Shown here: positions 8,712-17,969 of the stretch, piece by piece
Layout of the letters: every line of letters starts with the position of its first letter
Position numbering within the stretch: position 1 is the stretch's first letter
Assembly: GCF_013299175.1 (NCBI RefSeq)
Contig: NZ_JAAFKF010000022.1
Span: 1-43,595, forward strand
Direction of reading: 5' to 3'
DNA: 43,595 nt
Source: Sphaerotilus sp.
GTDB lineage: Bacteria; Pseudomonadota; Gammaproteobacteria; Burkholderiales; Burkholderiaceae_C
Translations under genes and position numbers: made by a program
Notes under the pieces: model-generated
What the model was told of the DNA's origin: nothing
The model's input: the letters and a program-made list of their open reading frames with translations, nothing else
The model's database searches: none

Positions 8712-9740
8712 ATGAACACCACCCGTTCCACCCCCGCACGCCGCGCCGTCCTCCAGCAGCTTGGGGGGCTGGCCGCCGCCGCCCTCGTCCCTGGCGTCGC
8801 GCTGGCCCAAGCCAACAAGTTCAACCTCAAGATCGCGATTTCCCTGCCCGAGAGCCACCCGACCAGCGCCGCCCTGAAGGCCGCCTGCGCCGAGATCCTC
8901 AAGGAATCGGGCGGCCGACTGACGATGGAGGTCTACCCCAACGGGCAACTCGGCAGCGACACCGACACGGTGTCGCAGGTCCGCTCCGGCGCGATCGACT
9001 TCGTTTGCACCGCCAACCAGATCTGGGGCAACCTGATCCCGGTGGTGTCCATCAACACGCTCGCCTTCGCGTTTCCCGACTACGCCACGGTCTGGAAGGC
9101 GATGGACGGCGAGCTGGGCGCGCACGTCCGCGGACTGTTCGACAAGATCGGGGTCGTGCCGGTCGGCAAGGTGTTCGACCACGGCTTCCGCCAGATCACC
9201 CATGCGTCCAAGCCGATCACCTCGCCCAAGGACCTGGAGGGCATGAAGATCCGCGTGCCCGCCAGCCCGAACTCGACCTCGCTGTTCAAGGGCCTGGGCG
9301 CCTCGCCGACCACGGTGCCGATCGGCGAGCTGTACACCGCGCTGCAGACCAAGGTCGTCGATGGGCAGGAAAACGCGCTGCCGACCATCGACGCCACCAA
9401 GCTCTACGAGGTGCAGAAGTACTGCTCGTACACCTCGCACATGTGGGACTGCTTCTCGCTGGTGGGCAACAAGCGCAACTGGGCGGCGCTGCCGGACGAC
9501 CTGCGTGCCCTGGCCACCCGCATCTTCGACGCCCACGCCCTCAAGCAACGCGCCGCGCACGAGGCACTGAACGCATCGCTGGAAGCCAAGCTCAAGGGCG
9601 CCGGCATGCAGTTCAACACCGTGGACGGCAAGCCCTTCCGCGACACGCTGCAAAAGGCGGGCTACTACACCGACTGGCAGAAGAAGTTCGGCCCGGAAGC
9701 CTGGGCACTGCTCGAAAAGTACAGCGGCAAGCTGGCCTGA
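8712..9740 (+). CDS. TRAP transporter solute-binding protein (DctP family)
   Basis: A 342-residue periplasmic binding protein of the tripartite ATP-independent periplasmic family. The N-terminal export signal (TPARRAVLQQLGGLAAAALV, cleavage near ALAQA) includes a double arginine, so Tat export is possible. Typical blocks follow: ISLPESHPTSAALK, VYPNGQLGSD, then ASKPITSPKDLEGMKIRVP containing the ligand-carboxylate-binding region, and VDGQENALPTI. TRAP systems import organic acids using ion gradients; the ligand is unknown but an aromatic or sugar acid from the neighbouring esterase is reasonable. The ATG at 8712 is preceded by AGGAG. It is followed three bases later by its membrane partner. 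Confidence 0.92.
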   Translation: MNTTRSTPARRAVLQQLGGLAAAALVPGVALAQANKFNLKIAISLPESHPTSAALKAACAEILKESGGRLTMEVYPNGQLGSDTDTVSQVRSGAIDFVCTANQIWGNLIPVVSINTLAFAFPDYATVWKAMDGELGAHVRGLFDKIGVVPVGKVFDHGFRQITHASKPITSPKDLEGMKIRVPASPNSTSLFKGLGASPTTVPIGELYTALQTKVVDGQENALPTIDATKLYEVQKYCSYTSHMWDCFSLVGNKRNWAALPDDLRALATRIFDAHALKQRAAHEALNASLEAKLKGAGMQFNTVDGKPFRDTLQKAGYYTDWQKKFGPEAWALLEKYSGKLA

Positions 9741-9743
9741 CCC

Positions 9744-11633
9744 ATGCACACCTCCCACGCACCGGGCCAAGGGCCATCGGACCCGTCTCTCGCAACGACC
9801 CCTTGGCGCCGCGGCGTCGCGGCGGCGGATCGCCTGCTGGGGTGGCTCACGGAGGTGCCGGCCGCGCTCCTCGTGCTGCTGGAAATCCTGGTGCTGCTGG
9901 CGGGGGTCGTGAGCCGCTACGCCTTGCACCGACCGCTGACCTGGTCGGACGAGCTGGCGGCGATGATGTTCCTGTGGCTGGCAATGCTGGGGTCCGTGAT
10001 CGCCCTGCGCCGCTCCGCGCACATGCGGATGACGGCGCTGGTGGACATGGCTTCACCCGAAACGCGGGCCTTCCTGGACCTGCTCGCCACCGTGGCCGCC
10101 GGCACGTTCCTGCTGCTGATCGGCCACGGCGCCTTCGAGTTCGCCATCGAAGAAGCCATCGTCACGACCCCCTCGCTTGAAATCTCGAATGCGTGGCGCG
10201 CGGCGGCGCTGCCGTGCGGCATCGTGCTGATGGGCTTGTCGGCGCTGCTGAAACTCGCGGAAGTCACCGACTGGCGGCGCCTGCTCGCGGCGCTGGCCGT
10301 GGTGGCGACGGCGGTGGCGGTGCTCTGGGTGATGCGCCCGCTGTTCCAGTCGCTGGGCAATGTCAACCTGCTCATCTTCTTCGTCTTCATCGTCGCGGCG
10401 CTGGTGCTGAGCGGGGTGCCGATCGCCTTCGCCTTCGGGCTGGCCACTTTCGGCTACATCGCGCTCGCCACGTCCAAGCCCACCATCGTCATCGTCGGCC
10501 GCATGGACGAGGGCATGGCGCACCTGGTGCTGCTGGCGGTGCCGCTGTTCGTGTTCCTCGGCGTGGTGCTGGAGTTGTCCGGCATGGCCAAGGCGATGGT
10601 GCGCTTTCTGGCCTCGCTGCTGGGCCATGTGCGCGGCGGCTTGTCGTATGTGCTGGTCGGGGGCATGTACCTCGTGTCCGGCATCTCCGGCTCCAAGGCG
10701 GCCGACATGGCCGCGCTCGCCCCGGTGCTCTTCCCCGAGATGCGCAAGCGCGGGATGCCCGAGGGCGAGATGGTGGCGCTGCTCGCGGCGACCGGCGCGC
10801 AGACCGAGACCATCCCGCCCAGCATCGTGCTGATCACCATCGGCTCGGTCACGGGCATCTCCATCGCGGCGCTGTTCGCCGGGGGGCTGGTGCCGGCGCT
10901 GGTGCTGGCGGTGCTGCTGTGCTTCGTCGTCTGGTGGCGCAACCGCAAGGTCGCGCTCACCGGCATGGTGCGCGCCAGTTGGGGCGAGATCGGGCACACG
11001 CTGCTGGTCGCGCTGCCGGCGCTGGCCTTGCCCTTCATCATCCGGGCCGCGGTGGTGGAAGGGATCGCCACCGCCACCGAGGTCTCGACCATCGGCATCG
11101 CCTACGCGATCCTGGCGGGCGCCCTGCTGTACCGCCAACTGGACTGGCGCAAGCTGTGGCCGGCGCTGGTGGACACCGCGGCCTTGTCGGGCGCGATCCT
11201 GCTCATCATCGGCACGGCCACCGGCATGGCCTGGGCACTGACGCAATCGGGCTTCTCGCGGCAGTTGGCACAGGCCATGACGCAGTTGCCCGGAGGCACG
11301 GCTGGTTTCCTGGCCGTGTCGATCCTGGCGTTTGTCGTGCTGGGCAGCGTGCTGGAGGGCATCCCGGCCATCGTGGTCTTCGGGCCGCTGCTGTTCCCGA
11401 TCGCCAAGCAGTTCGGCGTCCACGATGTCCATTACTCGATGGTGGTGGTGCTGGCGATGGGCATCGGCTTGTTCGCGCCGCCGTTCGGCGTCGGCTACTA
11501 CGCCGCCTGCGCCATCAGCCGCGTCAGCCCGAGCGTGGGGATGCGGCCCATCCTGGGCTACCTGCTCGCGTTGCTGGTCGGCACCGTGGTGGTGGCGGCC
11601 GTGCCGGCCCTGTCGATCGGTTTCGCGAAGTAG
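9744..11633 (+). CDS. Fused TRAP transporter permease (DctQ-DctM)
   Basis: A 629-residue inner-membrane protein combining both TRAP membrane subunits. Residues about 30-200 form the small DctQ unit (ALLVLLEILVLLAGVVSRY, TWSDELAAMMFLWLAMLGS). From about 208 onward the large DctM unit begins (NLLIFFVFIVAALVLSGVP), with the conserved SGISGSKAADMAALAPVLFP and GAQTETIPPSIVLITIGS loops. Natural QM fusions are known in this family. It energises import of the ligand captured by the DctP protein encoded immediately upstream; the 3-base gap implies one transcript. The very long hydrophobic content and repeated helices are clear over the entire length. The start is the first ATG after the DctP stop. Confidence 0.92.
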   Translation: MHTSHAPGQGPSDPSLATTPWRRGVAAADRLLGWLTEVPAALLVLLEILVLLAGVVSRYALHRPLTWSDELAAMMFLWLAMLGSVIALRRSAHMRMTALVDMASPETRAFLDLLATVAAGTFLLLIGHGAFEFAIEEAIVTTPSLEISNAWRAAALPCGIVLMGLSALLKLAEVTDWRRLLAALAVVATAVAVLWVMRPLFQSLGNVNLLIFFVFIVAALVLSGVPIAFAFGLATFGYIALATSKPTIVIVGRMDEGMAHLVLLAVPLFVFLGVVLELSGMAKAMVRFLASLLGHVRGGLSYVLVGGMYLVSGISGSKAADMAALAPVLFPEMRKRGMPEGEMVALLAATGAQTETIPPSIVLITIGSVTGISIAALFAGGLVPALVLAVLLCFVVWWRNRKVALTGMVRASWGEIGHTLLVALPALALPFIIRAAVVEGIATATEVSTIGIAYAILAGALLYRQLDWRKLWPALVDTAALSGAILLIIGTATGMAWALTQSGFSRQLAQAMTQLPGGTAGFLAVSILAFVVLGSVLEGIPAIVVFGPLLFPIAKQFGVHDVHYSMVVVLAMGIGLFAPPFGVGYYAACAISRVSPSVGMRPILGYLLALLVGTVVVAAVPALSIGFAK

Positions 11634-11641
11634 CCCCGCCC

Positions 11642-12562
11642 ATGGCCACCCTGTTCCTCACCGGCGCGACGGGCTACATCGGCGGCTCCGTCGCCCTGCG
11701 GTTGGCCGAAGCTGGCCACCGGGTGCGCGGCCTCGTGCGCAGCGCCGAGGCGGCGGCGTTCCTCGAATCCCGAGGCATGGAACCCGTGCTGGGCAGCCTC
11801 GACGACACCGCGCTGCTGAGCGGCGAGGCGCGGCGCTCGGACGGCGTGGTCCACACCGCCAGCGCCGACCACGCGCCGAGCGTCCACGCGCTCATCGCCG
11901 GACTGGCCGGGTCGTCCAAGCCGCTGATCCACACCAGCGGCGCCAGCGTGGTCGGCGACGATGCCCGTGGTCAGGCACCGTCCGGCCCCGTCTTCGACGA
12001 AGACACCCCGCTCGCCGTGGACCCACGCAAGCAGGCCCGCCGCGACATCGACCTGTGCGTGCTCGCGGCGGCAACGCAGGGGGTGCGCAGCGCAGTGATC
12101 TGCCCCAGCCTCGTCTACGGCGTCGGCCACGGACTCAAGCGGGACAGCGTGCAGATCCCTTTTCTCGTCGCGAATGCCCGTGCGCAGGGCCGGGTCGAGG
12201 TCGTCGGCCAGGGCCTGAACGTGTGGTCGAACGTGCATCTCGACGACCTCGTGGCGCTGTACCTGCTGGTGCTCGACCAGGCGCCACCCGGTGCTTTCTA
12301 TTTCGCGGAGAACGGCGAAGCGTCCTTCGGCGATCTCGGCGCGGCCATCGCCACGCGGCTCGGGCGGCCCGGCGTGGTCTCGCTGGACCCGGTCGTGGCC
12401 GCCGAGCGTTGGGGTGTGCCACGCGCGTATTTCTCGCTGGGCAGCAACAGCCGCGTCCGGGCCGTGCGAGCACGCCGCGAGCTGGGCTGGGCACCGCGCC
12501 ACCGCTCCGTGACCGACTGGGTGCTCGGCGAGATGCCAGCGCCTGAAGATGCCTGCTCCTGA
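11642..12562 (+). CDS. NAD-dependent epimerase/dehydratase (extended SDR, atypical)
   Basis: A 306-residue Rossmann protein beginning MATLFLTGATGYIGGSVALR, the GxxGxxG nucleotide-binding motif of extended SDRs. LIHTSGASVVG and AVICPSLVYGVGHG are the usual core strands, and the C-terminal region has the RARRELGWAPRHRS ending common to the family. The canonical YxxxK catalytic pair is not evident: where it should lie the sequence is DPRKQARRDID, with a lysine/arginine cluster but no tyrosine. The enzyme may therefore use other residues or act as a reductase of an unusual type. It starts 8 bases after the TRAP permease in the same operon. The substrate is unknown. Confidence 0.82.
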   Translation: MATLFLTGATGYIGGSVALRLAEAGHRVRGLVRSAEAAAFLESRGMEPVLGSLDDTALLSGEARRSDGVVHTASADHAPSVHALIAGLAGSSKPLIHTSGASVVGDDARGQAPSGPVFDEDTPLAVDPRKQARRDIDLCVLAAATQGVRSAVICPSLVYGVGHGLKRDSVQIPFLVANARAQGRVEVVGQGLNVWSNVHLDDLVALYLLVLDQAPPGAFYFAENGEASFGDLGAAIATRLGRPGVVSLDPVVAAERWGVPRAYFSLGSNSRVRAVRARRELGWAPRHRSVTDWVLGEMPAPEDACS

Positions 12563-12589
12563 TATTCCTGAACTTTGAAAGAGATTCCC

Positions 12590-13360
12590 ATGTTGCTCAA
12601 GGACAAGGTTTGCCTGATCGCGGGTGCAGCGTCGCCGCGCAGCATCGGCTACGCCACGGCGGCGCTGTTCGCCGAACACGGCGCCAAGGTCGTCCTGCTC
12701 GACCTGTTCATGACCGAACAGGTGGTGAGCGGCTTCCGGGCCGAGGTGGAAACCCGCCTGCAGCGCCCGGTGTCCGCGCAGGGCTTGCGCTGCGACATCA
12801 GCAGCGCGGACGACTGCGAGCAGGCCGTGCGCCAGGTGGTCGAACAGCACGGCACCCTCGATTGCCTCGTCAACTCCGCCGGCATCGTCCAGTCCCAGCC
12901 GCTGCTCGACATCAGCGCCGCGGACCTGGACCGCATGCTGGACATCAACCTCAAGGGCGCGTTCTTCCTGTGCCAGAGCGTGCTGCGCGTGTTCCGCGAA
13001 CGCCGCTCGGGCACCATCGTCAACGTGGCGTCGCTCGCCGCGCAGCGTGGCGGCGGGCTGGTCGGTGGCCCGCACTACGCGGCGTCCAAGGGCGGCATGC
13101 TCAGCCTGACCCGCAGCATCGCCCGCGAGTTCGGGCCGCTGGGCATCCGCGCCAACGCGATCTGCCCGGCCATGATCGACACGCCGATGCTCGATGGGCT
13201 GAACGCTGAACGGCTGCAGGGCATCGTCGAAGCCATCCCCCTGAAGCGCACCGGCACCACGCGGGAAGCGGCGGGCGCGTGCCTGTTCCTGGCGTCCGAG
13301 CTGTCCGGCTTCGTCACGGGCGCCACGATCGATGTCAACGGCGGCACGCACATCCACTGA
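12590..13360 (+). CDS. Classical short-chain dehydrogenase/reductase
   Basis: A 256-residue cytoplasmic NAD(P)-dependent oxidoreductase. The cofactor motif is a variant, GAASPRSIGYATA (residues 12-24), closer to enoyl-reductase style than to TGxxxGIG. The catalytic set is complete: Asn120 (LDINLKGAFF), Ser148 (VNVASLAAQ), Tyr163 and Lys167 (HYAASKGGM). The C-terminal FVTGATIDVNGGTHIH is standard. The start at 12590 is chosen over the in-frame ATG at 12575 because GAAAGAGA sits just upstream. It is the last enzyme of the tannase/TRAP operon, so it probably oxidises or reduces the imported compound; substrate and direction cannot be read from the sequence. Confidence 0.88.
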   Translation: MLLKDKVCLIAGAASPRSIGYATAALFAEHGAKVVLLDLFMTEQVVSGFRAEVETRLQRPVSAQGLRCDISSADDCEQAVRQVVEQHGTLDCLVNSAGIVQSQPLLDISAADLDRMLDINLKGAFFLCQSVLRVFRERRSGTIVNVASLAAQRGGGLVGGPHYAASKGGMLSLTRSIAREFGPLGIRANAICPAMIDTPMLDGLNAERLQGIVEAIPLKRTGTTREAAGACLFLASELSGFVTGATIDVNGGTHIH

Positions 13361-13377
13361 CCCACTGACCCACTGAT
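13354..13377 (+). repeat. Tandem octamer spanning the SDR stop codon
   Basis: Three units of CCACTGA(C/T) in tandem; the stop TGA of the SDR gene lies inside the first unit. Confidence 0.8.
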
Positions 13378-13418
13378 CGTTATTGCCATCGACACCGAGA
13401 GACCTGGACGTTCGTCCC

Positions 13419-14495
13419 ATGCACGGCCGAACCGTCAGCAGCCAGGTCGATGCCCTCATCCTGCGGCAGGTGCAAAGCCACGCAGGCGCCAGCGCGGCCC
13501 AGGCGCGACGACGCGACGCCGGCATCAGCGAACTGTTGCTGCACGATCCACGGGGACGCATCCCCGCCGTCCAGCACCTGCACCTGCTGCACCTGCTCGG
13601 TCCACTGCAACTGGTGCGGGAAGAATTGCGCATGGACTGGCCCCAATGGCTGGAGGCCTTCCCGACTTACGCCAGCGTGCTGGCCAACAGCATGTCGCTC
13701 ACCGGGGCCATTCGTGAACTGCTGCGGCTGCGGTCCCTGATGGGCGAAGTGGACGTGCTGATCGCGCATCGTCAGCAGGATGGCTGGGTTTTCGAGTACA
13801 GGATGGAGGGTCCGGCGCGTTCTTCGTTGTGCGCCTACAGGCATTTCGCCCTGGTCGAGTTGCTGGCGCGGCACTACCTGCCGCAGACCTCGGCCGTTGC
13901 CAGCATCGAGCTGATTGGCTTGCCCTTCGCACCACGCCAGTGTTTCAGCGAGTTGCACGACTGCGTGGTGCGCTTCGGCGCCAGACACAACCGCTTGATG
14001 CTGACGGCACCCGATGCGGACCAGCCTTACCGCCAGCACAACCCCGTCTTGCACCACCACCATGTGACGATGGCCGAGGCCGCCATGGATCAATTCAAGC
14101 CAGCGCCCTCCACGCGCAAGTTGCTGGAGGACTGGCTGAGCAAGGTGTTCCACGACGCCGGATCGGACCACGCCGGCCATGCTGGGTGCCGGCCATCGGA
14201 CATCGACCCAGGCATGCTGCTGGAAGCCGCCTGCGGTGAATTCCGGCTCTCGCGCTGGAGCCTGCAGCGTCGATTGCGCGAAGAAGACACCAGTTTCTCG
14301 GACGTCATGGAGCACTCCAGGGCCACCGAGGCCCAGCGGCTGCTGTCGGGAAGCACAGTGACGCTCACTGAAATCGCGCATCGACTCGGTTTCTCCGCGC
14401 TCAGCGCGTTCTCACGCTTTTTCTCCAGCCACTGCGGCATGACCCCCAGCCGCTACCGTGCGCTGCAACAGCACAGGCCTAGCGAGTTTCCCTAG
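13419..14495 (+). CDS. AraC family transcriptional regulator (long, PF12625-like N-domain)
   Basis: A 358-residue regulator. The first 220 residues resemble the arabinose-binding-like N-domain of the ArgR/OruR type (GAIRELLRLRSLMGEVDV and HHHVTMAEAAMDQFKP). The C-terminal 100 residues hold the two helix-turn-helix units: RLSRWSLQRRLREEDTSFSD and LTEIAHRLGFSALSAFSRFF, ending GMTPSRYRALQ. It lies at the end of the esterase/TRAP operon and immediately before the GH3 gene, whose leader contains a 20-bp-period direct repeat typical of AraC operators. The ATG at 13419 is preferred; a TTG at 13383 would extend it by 12 residues but has no ribosome site. Confidence 0.88.
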   Translation: MHGRTVSSQVDALILRQVQSHAGASAAQARRRDAGISELLLHDPRGRIPAVQHLHLLHLLGPLQLVREELRMDWPQWLEAFPTYASVLANSMSLTGAIRELLRLRSLMGEVDVLIAHRQQDGWVFEYRMEGPARSSLCAYRHFALVELLARHYLPQTSAVASIELIGLPFAPRQCFSELHDCVVRFGARHNRLMLTAPDADQPYRQHNPVLHHHHVTMAEAAMDQFKPAPSTRKLLEDWLSKVFHDAGSDHAGHAGCRPSDIDPGMLLEAACGEFRLSRWSLQRRLREEDTSFSDVMEHSRATEAQRLLSGSTVTLTEIAHRLGFSALSAFSRFFSSHCGMTPSRYRALQQHRPSEFP

Positions 14496-14507
14496 GTTTG
14501 CACGTCC

Positions 14508-14544
14508 CTGCTCCCAGCGGTCAAGTGCTGTCGCCAGCGGTCAA
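14508..14544 (+). promoter_or_regulatory. AraC-type direct-repeat operator upstream of the GH3 gene
   Basis: CTG-nnn-CCAGCGGTCAA occurs at 14508-14524 and again at 14528-14544, a 20-bp period with 14 of 17 positions identical and the last 11 exact. Direct repeats two helical turns apart are the usual target geometry of AraC proteins. The site lies between the AraC gene that ends at 14495 and the GH3 start at 14646. Confidence 0.6.
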
Positions 14545-14645
14545 ACGTCCCGCGATCCGACTCCCTACAGTGCATCGTGCTTGGTCGGTCCAAGCCATGC
14601 CATGCAGAACAGCACGATCCCCGAGGTCGGCACGACGGAACAGCT

Positions 14646-16880
14646 ATGAACCCAACCCTCACTTCCCTGATTTCTGGCGCCCTGGTGGCCTGCACCTTGA
14701 CAGGCTGCGGCGGCGGCGACAACACCCAGACGACCGTGGTCCAACCGACGGCAGACACCGTTGCGGACGACAAAGCTTCGGCCTTGTTGGCACAGATGAC
14801 GCTGGACGAGAAAATCCAGCTCGTGCATGGCAATGGCTTCGGCAATTCACCTGTGGGTGGTGCGGGCTGGATTCCCGGCATTGCAAGACTGGGTATTCCA
14901 GAGCTCTACACGGCCGATTCGGCCGCAGGCGTCGGTGTCACGGGCAAGAATGTCACGCCCATGCCGGCACCCATTGCCCTGGCCGCCAGTTGGGACCCGA
15001 AGCTGGCGTTCGAGTATGGCGAGACGATTGCCAAGGAACTGCGCGCGCTGGGCTTTTACGAGGGCCTGGGCGGTGGCGTCAATCTGGCGCGTGAACCGCG
15101 CAATGGACGCAACTTCGAATACATGGGTGAAGACCCCGTGCTGGCCGGCGAGCTGGTGGCCCAGCGCACGATCGGCACGCATTCCCAGAAGGTCGTGGCC
15201 ACGCTGAAGCATTACGCGCTGAACGATCAGGAAGTCAACCGCTTCACGTCCAACTCCGAGGTGGACGAGCGCACCATGCGCGAGCTGTACTTGCTGCCCT
15301 TCGAAATTGGTGTCAAGCAGGGCGAGCCGGGCAATGTGATGTGCTCGTACAACCTGGTCAATGGCCTGCATGCCTGCCAGAACCCGTATTTGCTGACCGA
15401 TGTGCTGAAGAAGGAATGGGGCTTCAAGGGCAAGGTGCAGTCGGACTGGTTCCTGGCCTTGACCGATACCGTCCAGGCCGCCACCGCCGGTCTGGACGAA
15501 GAACAAGCCGGCTCGCCGGACGACAGCGCCGGCATCTTCGGTTGGCCCACCTTCTTCAACCAGAAGCTCAAGACCGCCGTCCAGAGCGGCTCGGTGCCGC
15601 TCAGCCGCTTGAACGACATGGTGTTCCGCAAGCTGCGCACGCTGGCCCGCGTCGGGATTCTGGAGTCGCCGCCGAAGGCCGGCGGCACCATCGACCAGGC
15701 CGCAGGCTCGGCCGCCGCGCTGAAGTTCGCACAGCAGTCCATGGTGCTGCTGAAGAACACGGCCAGCACCGGCTCCACCAGCAAGCCGCTCCCGCTGAAT
15801 GCCGGCAGCGTGCGCAGCATCGTCGTCATCGGCGGGCATGCCGACGTGGCCGTGCTGTCGGGCGGTGGATCGGCCTCCGTGGCCCCACGCGACGGCGATG
15901 CCGTGCCTTGCCTGAAGCCTGGCACCGTGGTGGGCAACCTCAATCTGTTCAATGCCTGCGCCACCTGGTACAAGTCCTCGCCGCTGGACGCCATCCGCGC
16001 CAAGGCTCCGACGGCCACCGTCACCTATTTCGATGGCAACGATGCGGTTGCGGCGGCGACGGCTGCCGCCGCGGCGGACGTGGCCATCGTCTTCGGCACG
16101 CAGTGGCAGACCGAAGACGCGGACCTGAGCAACCTCAGCCTGCCCGACGCGGTCACCGACCCGGCCAACCAGTCCTACGACCAGAACGCGCTCATTGCGG
16201 CGGTGGCGGCCAAGGCCAAACAGACCGTGGTCGTGCTGGAAACCGGCACCGCCGTGACCATGCCGTGGGTCGGCAACGTGAACTCGGTGCTGGAAGCCTG
16301 GTATCCGGGCGTGAAGGGCGGCCAGGCGATCGCGGACGTTCTCTTCGGCGATGTCAACCCGTCCGGCAAACTGCCGCAGACCTTCCCGGTTCGCGAGGCC
16401 GATCTTCCCCAGACGGCCATTTCCAAGACATCGCTGAACGTGCAGTACCTGGAAGGCTTGGCGATGGGCTACCGCTGGTTTGACGCCCGCCAGATCACGC
16501 CGCTGTTCCCCTTCGGTCACGGCCTCTCGTACACCGATTTCAGCTACTCCGGCATTCAGACCAGCATGGACGCCGCCGGCAACCTGACGGTCAATTTCAC
16601 GCTGAAGAACATCGGTGGCCGCGCCGGTGCCGAGGTGGCACAGGTCTACGCCGGCCTGCCCAGCAACAGTGGCGAGCCGCCCAAGCGTCTGGTGGGATGG
16701 CAGAAGATCAGCCTGGCCGCCGGCGCAAGCCAGGCGGTGAGCCTGACGATCAAGGCCGAACGCTTGTCCGTTTGGGACACCAGCAAGCACCAATGGCAAC
16801 TCCCGAGCGGCAGCTTCACCTTCTACGTGGGCGGCTCGTCGCGGGACAACCAGTCACTGGTGGCGTTCTCGGGAAAGTGA
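14646..16880 (+). CDS. Glycoside hydrolase family 3 lipoprotein (beta-glucosidase-like)
   Basis: A 744-residue GH3 enzyme with a lipoprotein signal (CTLTGC, Cys21). The N-terminal barrel shows LNLARE-like GGGVNLAREPRNGRNFEYMG, KHYALNDQE and the nucleophile Asp267 in GKVQSDWFL. The second alpha/beta domain (about 390-600) includes QSMVLLKNTAS and TAVTMPWVGNVNSVLEAWYPG. A C-terminal fibronectin III-like domain follows (FTLKNIGGRAGAEVAQVYAG). Family members release beta-linked glucose or xylose from glycosides, acting here at the cell envelope. Its placement between two tannase-family esterases suggests phenolic glycosides or galloyl-glucose as substrates (inference). The start at 14646 gives a clean signal peptide; upstream in-frame sequence does not. 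Confidence 0.92.
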   Translation: MNPTLTSLISGALVACTLTGCGGGDNTQTTVVQPTADTVADDKASALLAQMTLDEKIQLVHGNGFGNSPVGGAGWIPGIARLGIPELYTADSAAGVGVTGKNVTPMPAPIALAASWDPKLAFEYGETIAKELRALGFYEGLGGGVNLAREPRNGRNFEYMGEDPVLAGELVAQRTIGTHSQKVVATLKHYALNDQEVNRFTSNSEVDERTMRELYLLPFEIGVKQGEPGNVMCSYNLVNGLHACQNPYLLTDVLKKEWGFKGKVQSDWFLALTDTVQAATAGLDEEQAGSPDDSAGIFGWPTFFNQKLKTAVQSGSVPLSRLNDMVFRKLRTLARVGILESPPKAGGTIDQAAGSAAALKFAQQSMVLLKNTASTGSTSKPLPLNAGSVRSIVVIGGHADVAVLSGGGSASVAPRDGDAVPCLKPGTVVGNLNLFNACATWYKSSPLDAIRAKAPTATVTYFDGNDAVAAATAAAAADVAIVFGTQWQTEDADLSNLSLPDAVTDPANQSYDQNALIAAVAAKAKQTVVVLETGTAVTMPWVGNVNSVLEAWYPGVKGGQAIADVLFGDVNPSGKLPQTFPVREADLPQTAISKTSLNVQYLEGLAMGYRWFDARQITPLFPFGHGLSYTDFSYSGIQTSMDAAGNLTVNFTLKNIGGRAGAEVAQVYAGLPSNSGEPPKRLVGWQKISLAAGASQAVSLTIKAERLSVWDTSKHQWQLPSGSFTFYVGGSSRDNQSLVAFSGK

Positions 16881-16973
16881 TGGGCGGCGCGATCTGACGC
16901 TGATACCCTGCTGCATGGGACCGGATGGGCGCCGCGAGGTGCCCACCTCCACTGACCTACCTGTTGGCCGGAC

Positions 16974-17855
16974 ATGCTGTTCACGACCCTGCACGGACTC
17001 GCTGCATCGAACAACCCAGGTGAAGTGCTGGCCTGCAGTCCGCAGGGATCGGCCGGACTGCCGGTGGCGGTGCGCCCGATCCCGGCCAGCGGCGCCACCG
17101 AGCACGACCACCACCCGATCGCGTGCATCTATGTGGCGCACAGCGGCGCGGGCCGCCGCCGCTACCAGCGCGGGATGCACACCCTGGACCTGCGCACCGC
17201 CCCCCGGATGATCGAGGTCTGCGAGGCGGGCCTGCACTTCGAGCGTGCGGAGTGGTCCGGCGAGGCGGGGCGCTGCATCGAGATCCTGTTTCCCGATGCC
17301 GATGTACAGGCGCTGACCGGCGGCGAGCTGCAGTCGCTGCCGCTGCGCACCCGGCACGAGGTCTTCGACGACCGGGTGAGCACGCTGGCCCTGCAACTGG
17401 CCGAGGAAGTGCTGGCGGGCACGCCGACCGGGCCGCTGTATGCCCGCGGCCTGAGCCTGGCCTTGCTGGCGGTGCTCCACGCCGACCACGCTGGCCCGGC
17501 ACCCGCCCGCGCCGCCGCTGTCCAGACGCTGGCACCCGACCAGCGGCGGCGCATCGTCGATTTCGTCGCCGAGGCGTTCGGCGAGAAGCTCACGCTCGAC
17601 CGGCTGGCGGACGAACTCCGGCTCAGCCCCTTCCACTTCGCGCGGCTGTTCAAGGCCAGCTTCGGCACCACCCCGCACACGTATGTGCAGCGTGTGCGGC
17701 TCGACGCCGCCGCGCGCGCCCTGGCCCGCTGCGGCGACCACTCCATCGCCGAAATCGCCGGCCAATGCGGCTTCGCCAGCCAGTCGCACCTGACGACGCA
17801 GATGCGCCGCCACCTGGGCACCACCCCCAGCACCCTGCGCCGCCTGCACGGGTAA
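16974..17855 (+). CDS. AraC family transcriptional regulator (cupin-like N-domain)
   Basis: A 293-residue regulator distinct from the one at 13.4 kb. The N-terminal half looks like an AraC cupin-type sensor (RRRYQRGMHTLDLRTAPRMI, FERAEWSGEAGRCIEILFP). The C-terminal DNA-binding domain is complete: LTLDRLADELRLSPFHFARL, FKASFGTTPHTYVQRVRLD and SIAEIAGQCGFASQSHLTTQ, ending with the usual LGTTPSTLRRL. It is encoded between the GH3 gene and the second tannase-family gene, both on the same strand, and probably controls the latter; no clear direct repeat was found in the 114-base gap after it. The start is the first ATG with only a weak ribosome site. Confidence 0.88.
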   Translation: MLFTTLHGLAASNNPGEVLACSPQGSAGLPVAVRPIPASGATEHDHHPIACIYVAHSGAGRRRYQRGMHTLDLRTAPRMIEVCEAGLHFERAEWSGEAGRCIEILFPDADVQALTGGELQSLPLRTRHEVFDDRVSTLALQLAEEVLAGTPTGPLYARGLSLALLAVLHADHAGPAPARAAAVQTLAPDQRRRIVDFVAEAFGEKLTLDRLADELRLSPFHFARLFKASFGTTPHTYVQRVRLDAAARALARCGDHSIAEIAGQCGFASQSHLTTQMRRHLGTTPSTLRRLHG

Positions 17856-17969
17856 GTCCCTGGTCTGCCGCCGCAAGCCGCTGCAATTTCCGCAGGATCG
17901 TGAAAGACGGTCGCCCCCCCGTTTCCTATCGTCCGAAGGTTCCAAGACCCAGACGAAAGCGAGACCACC

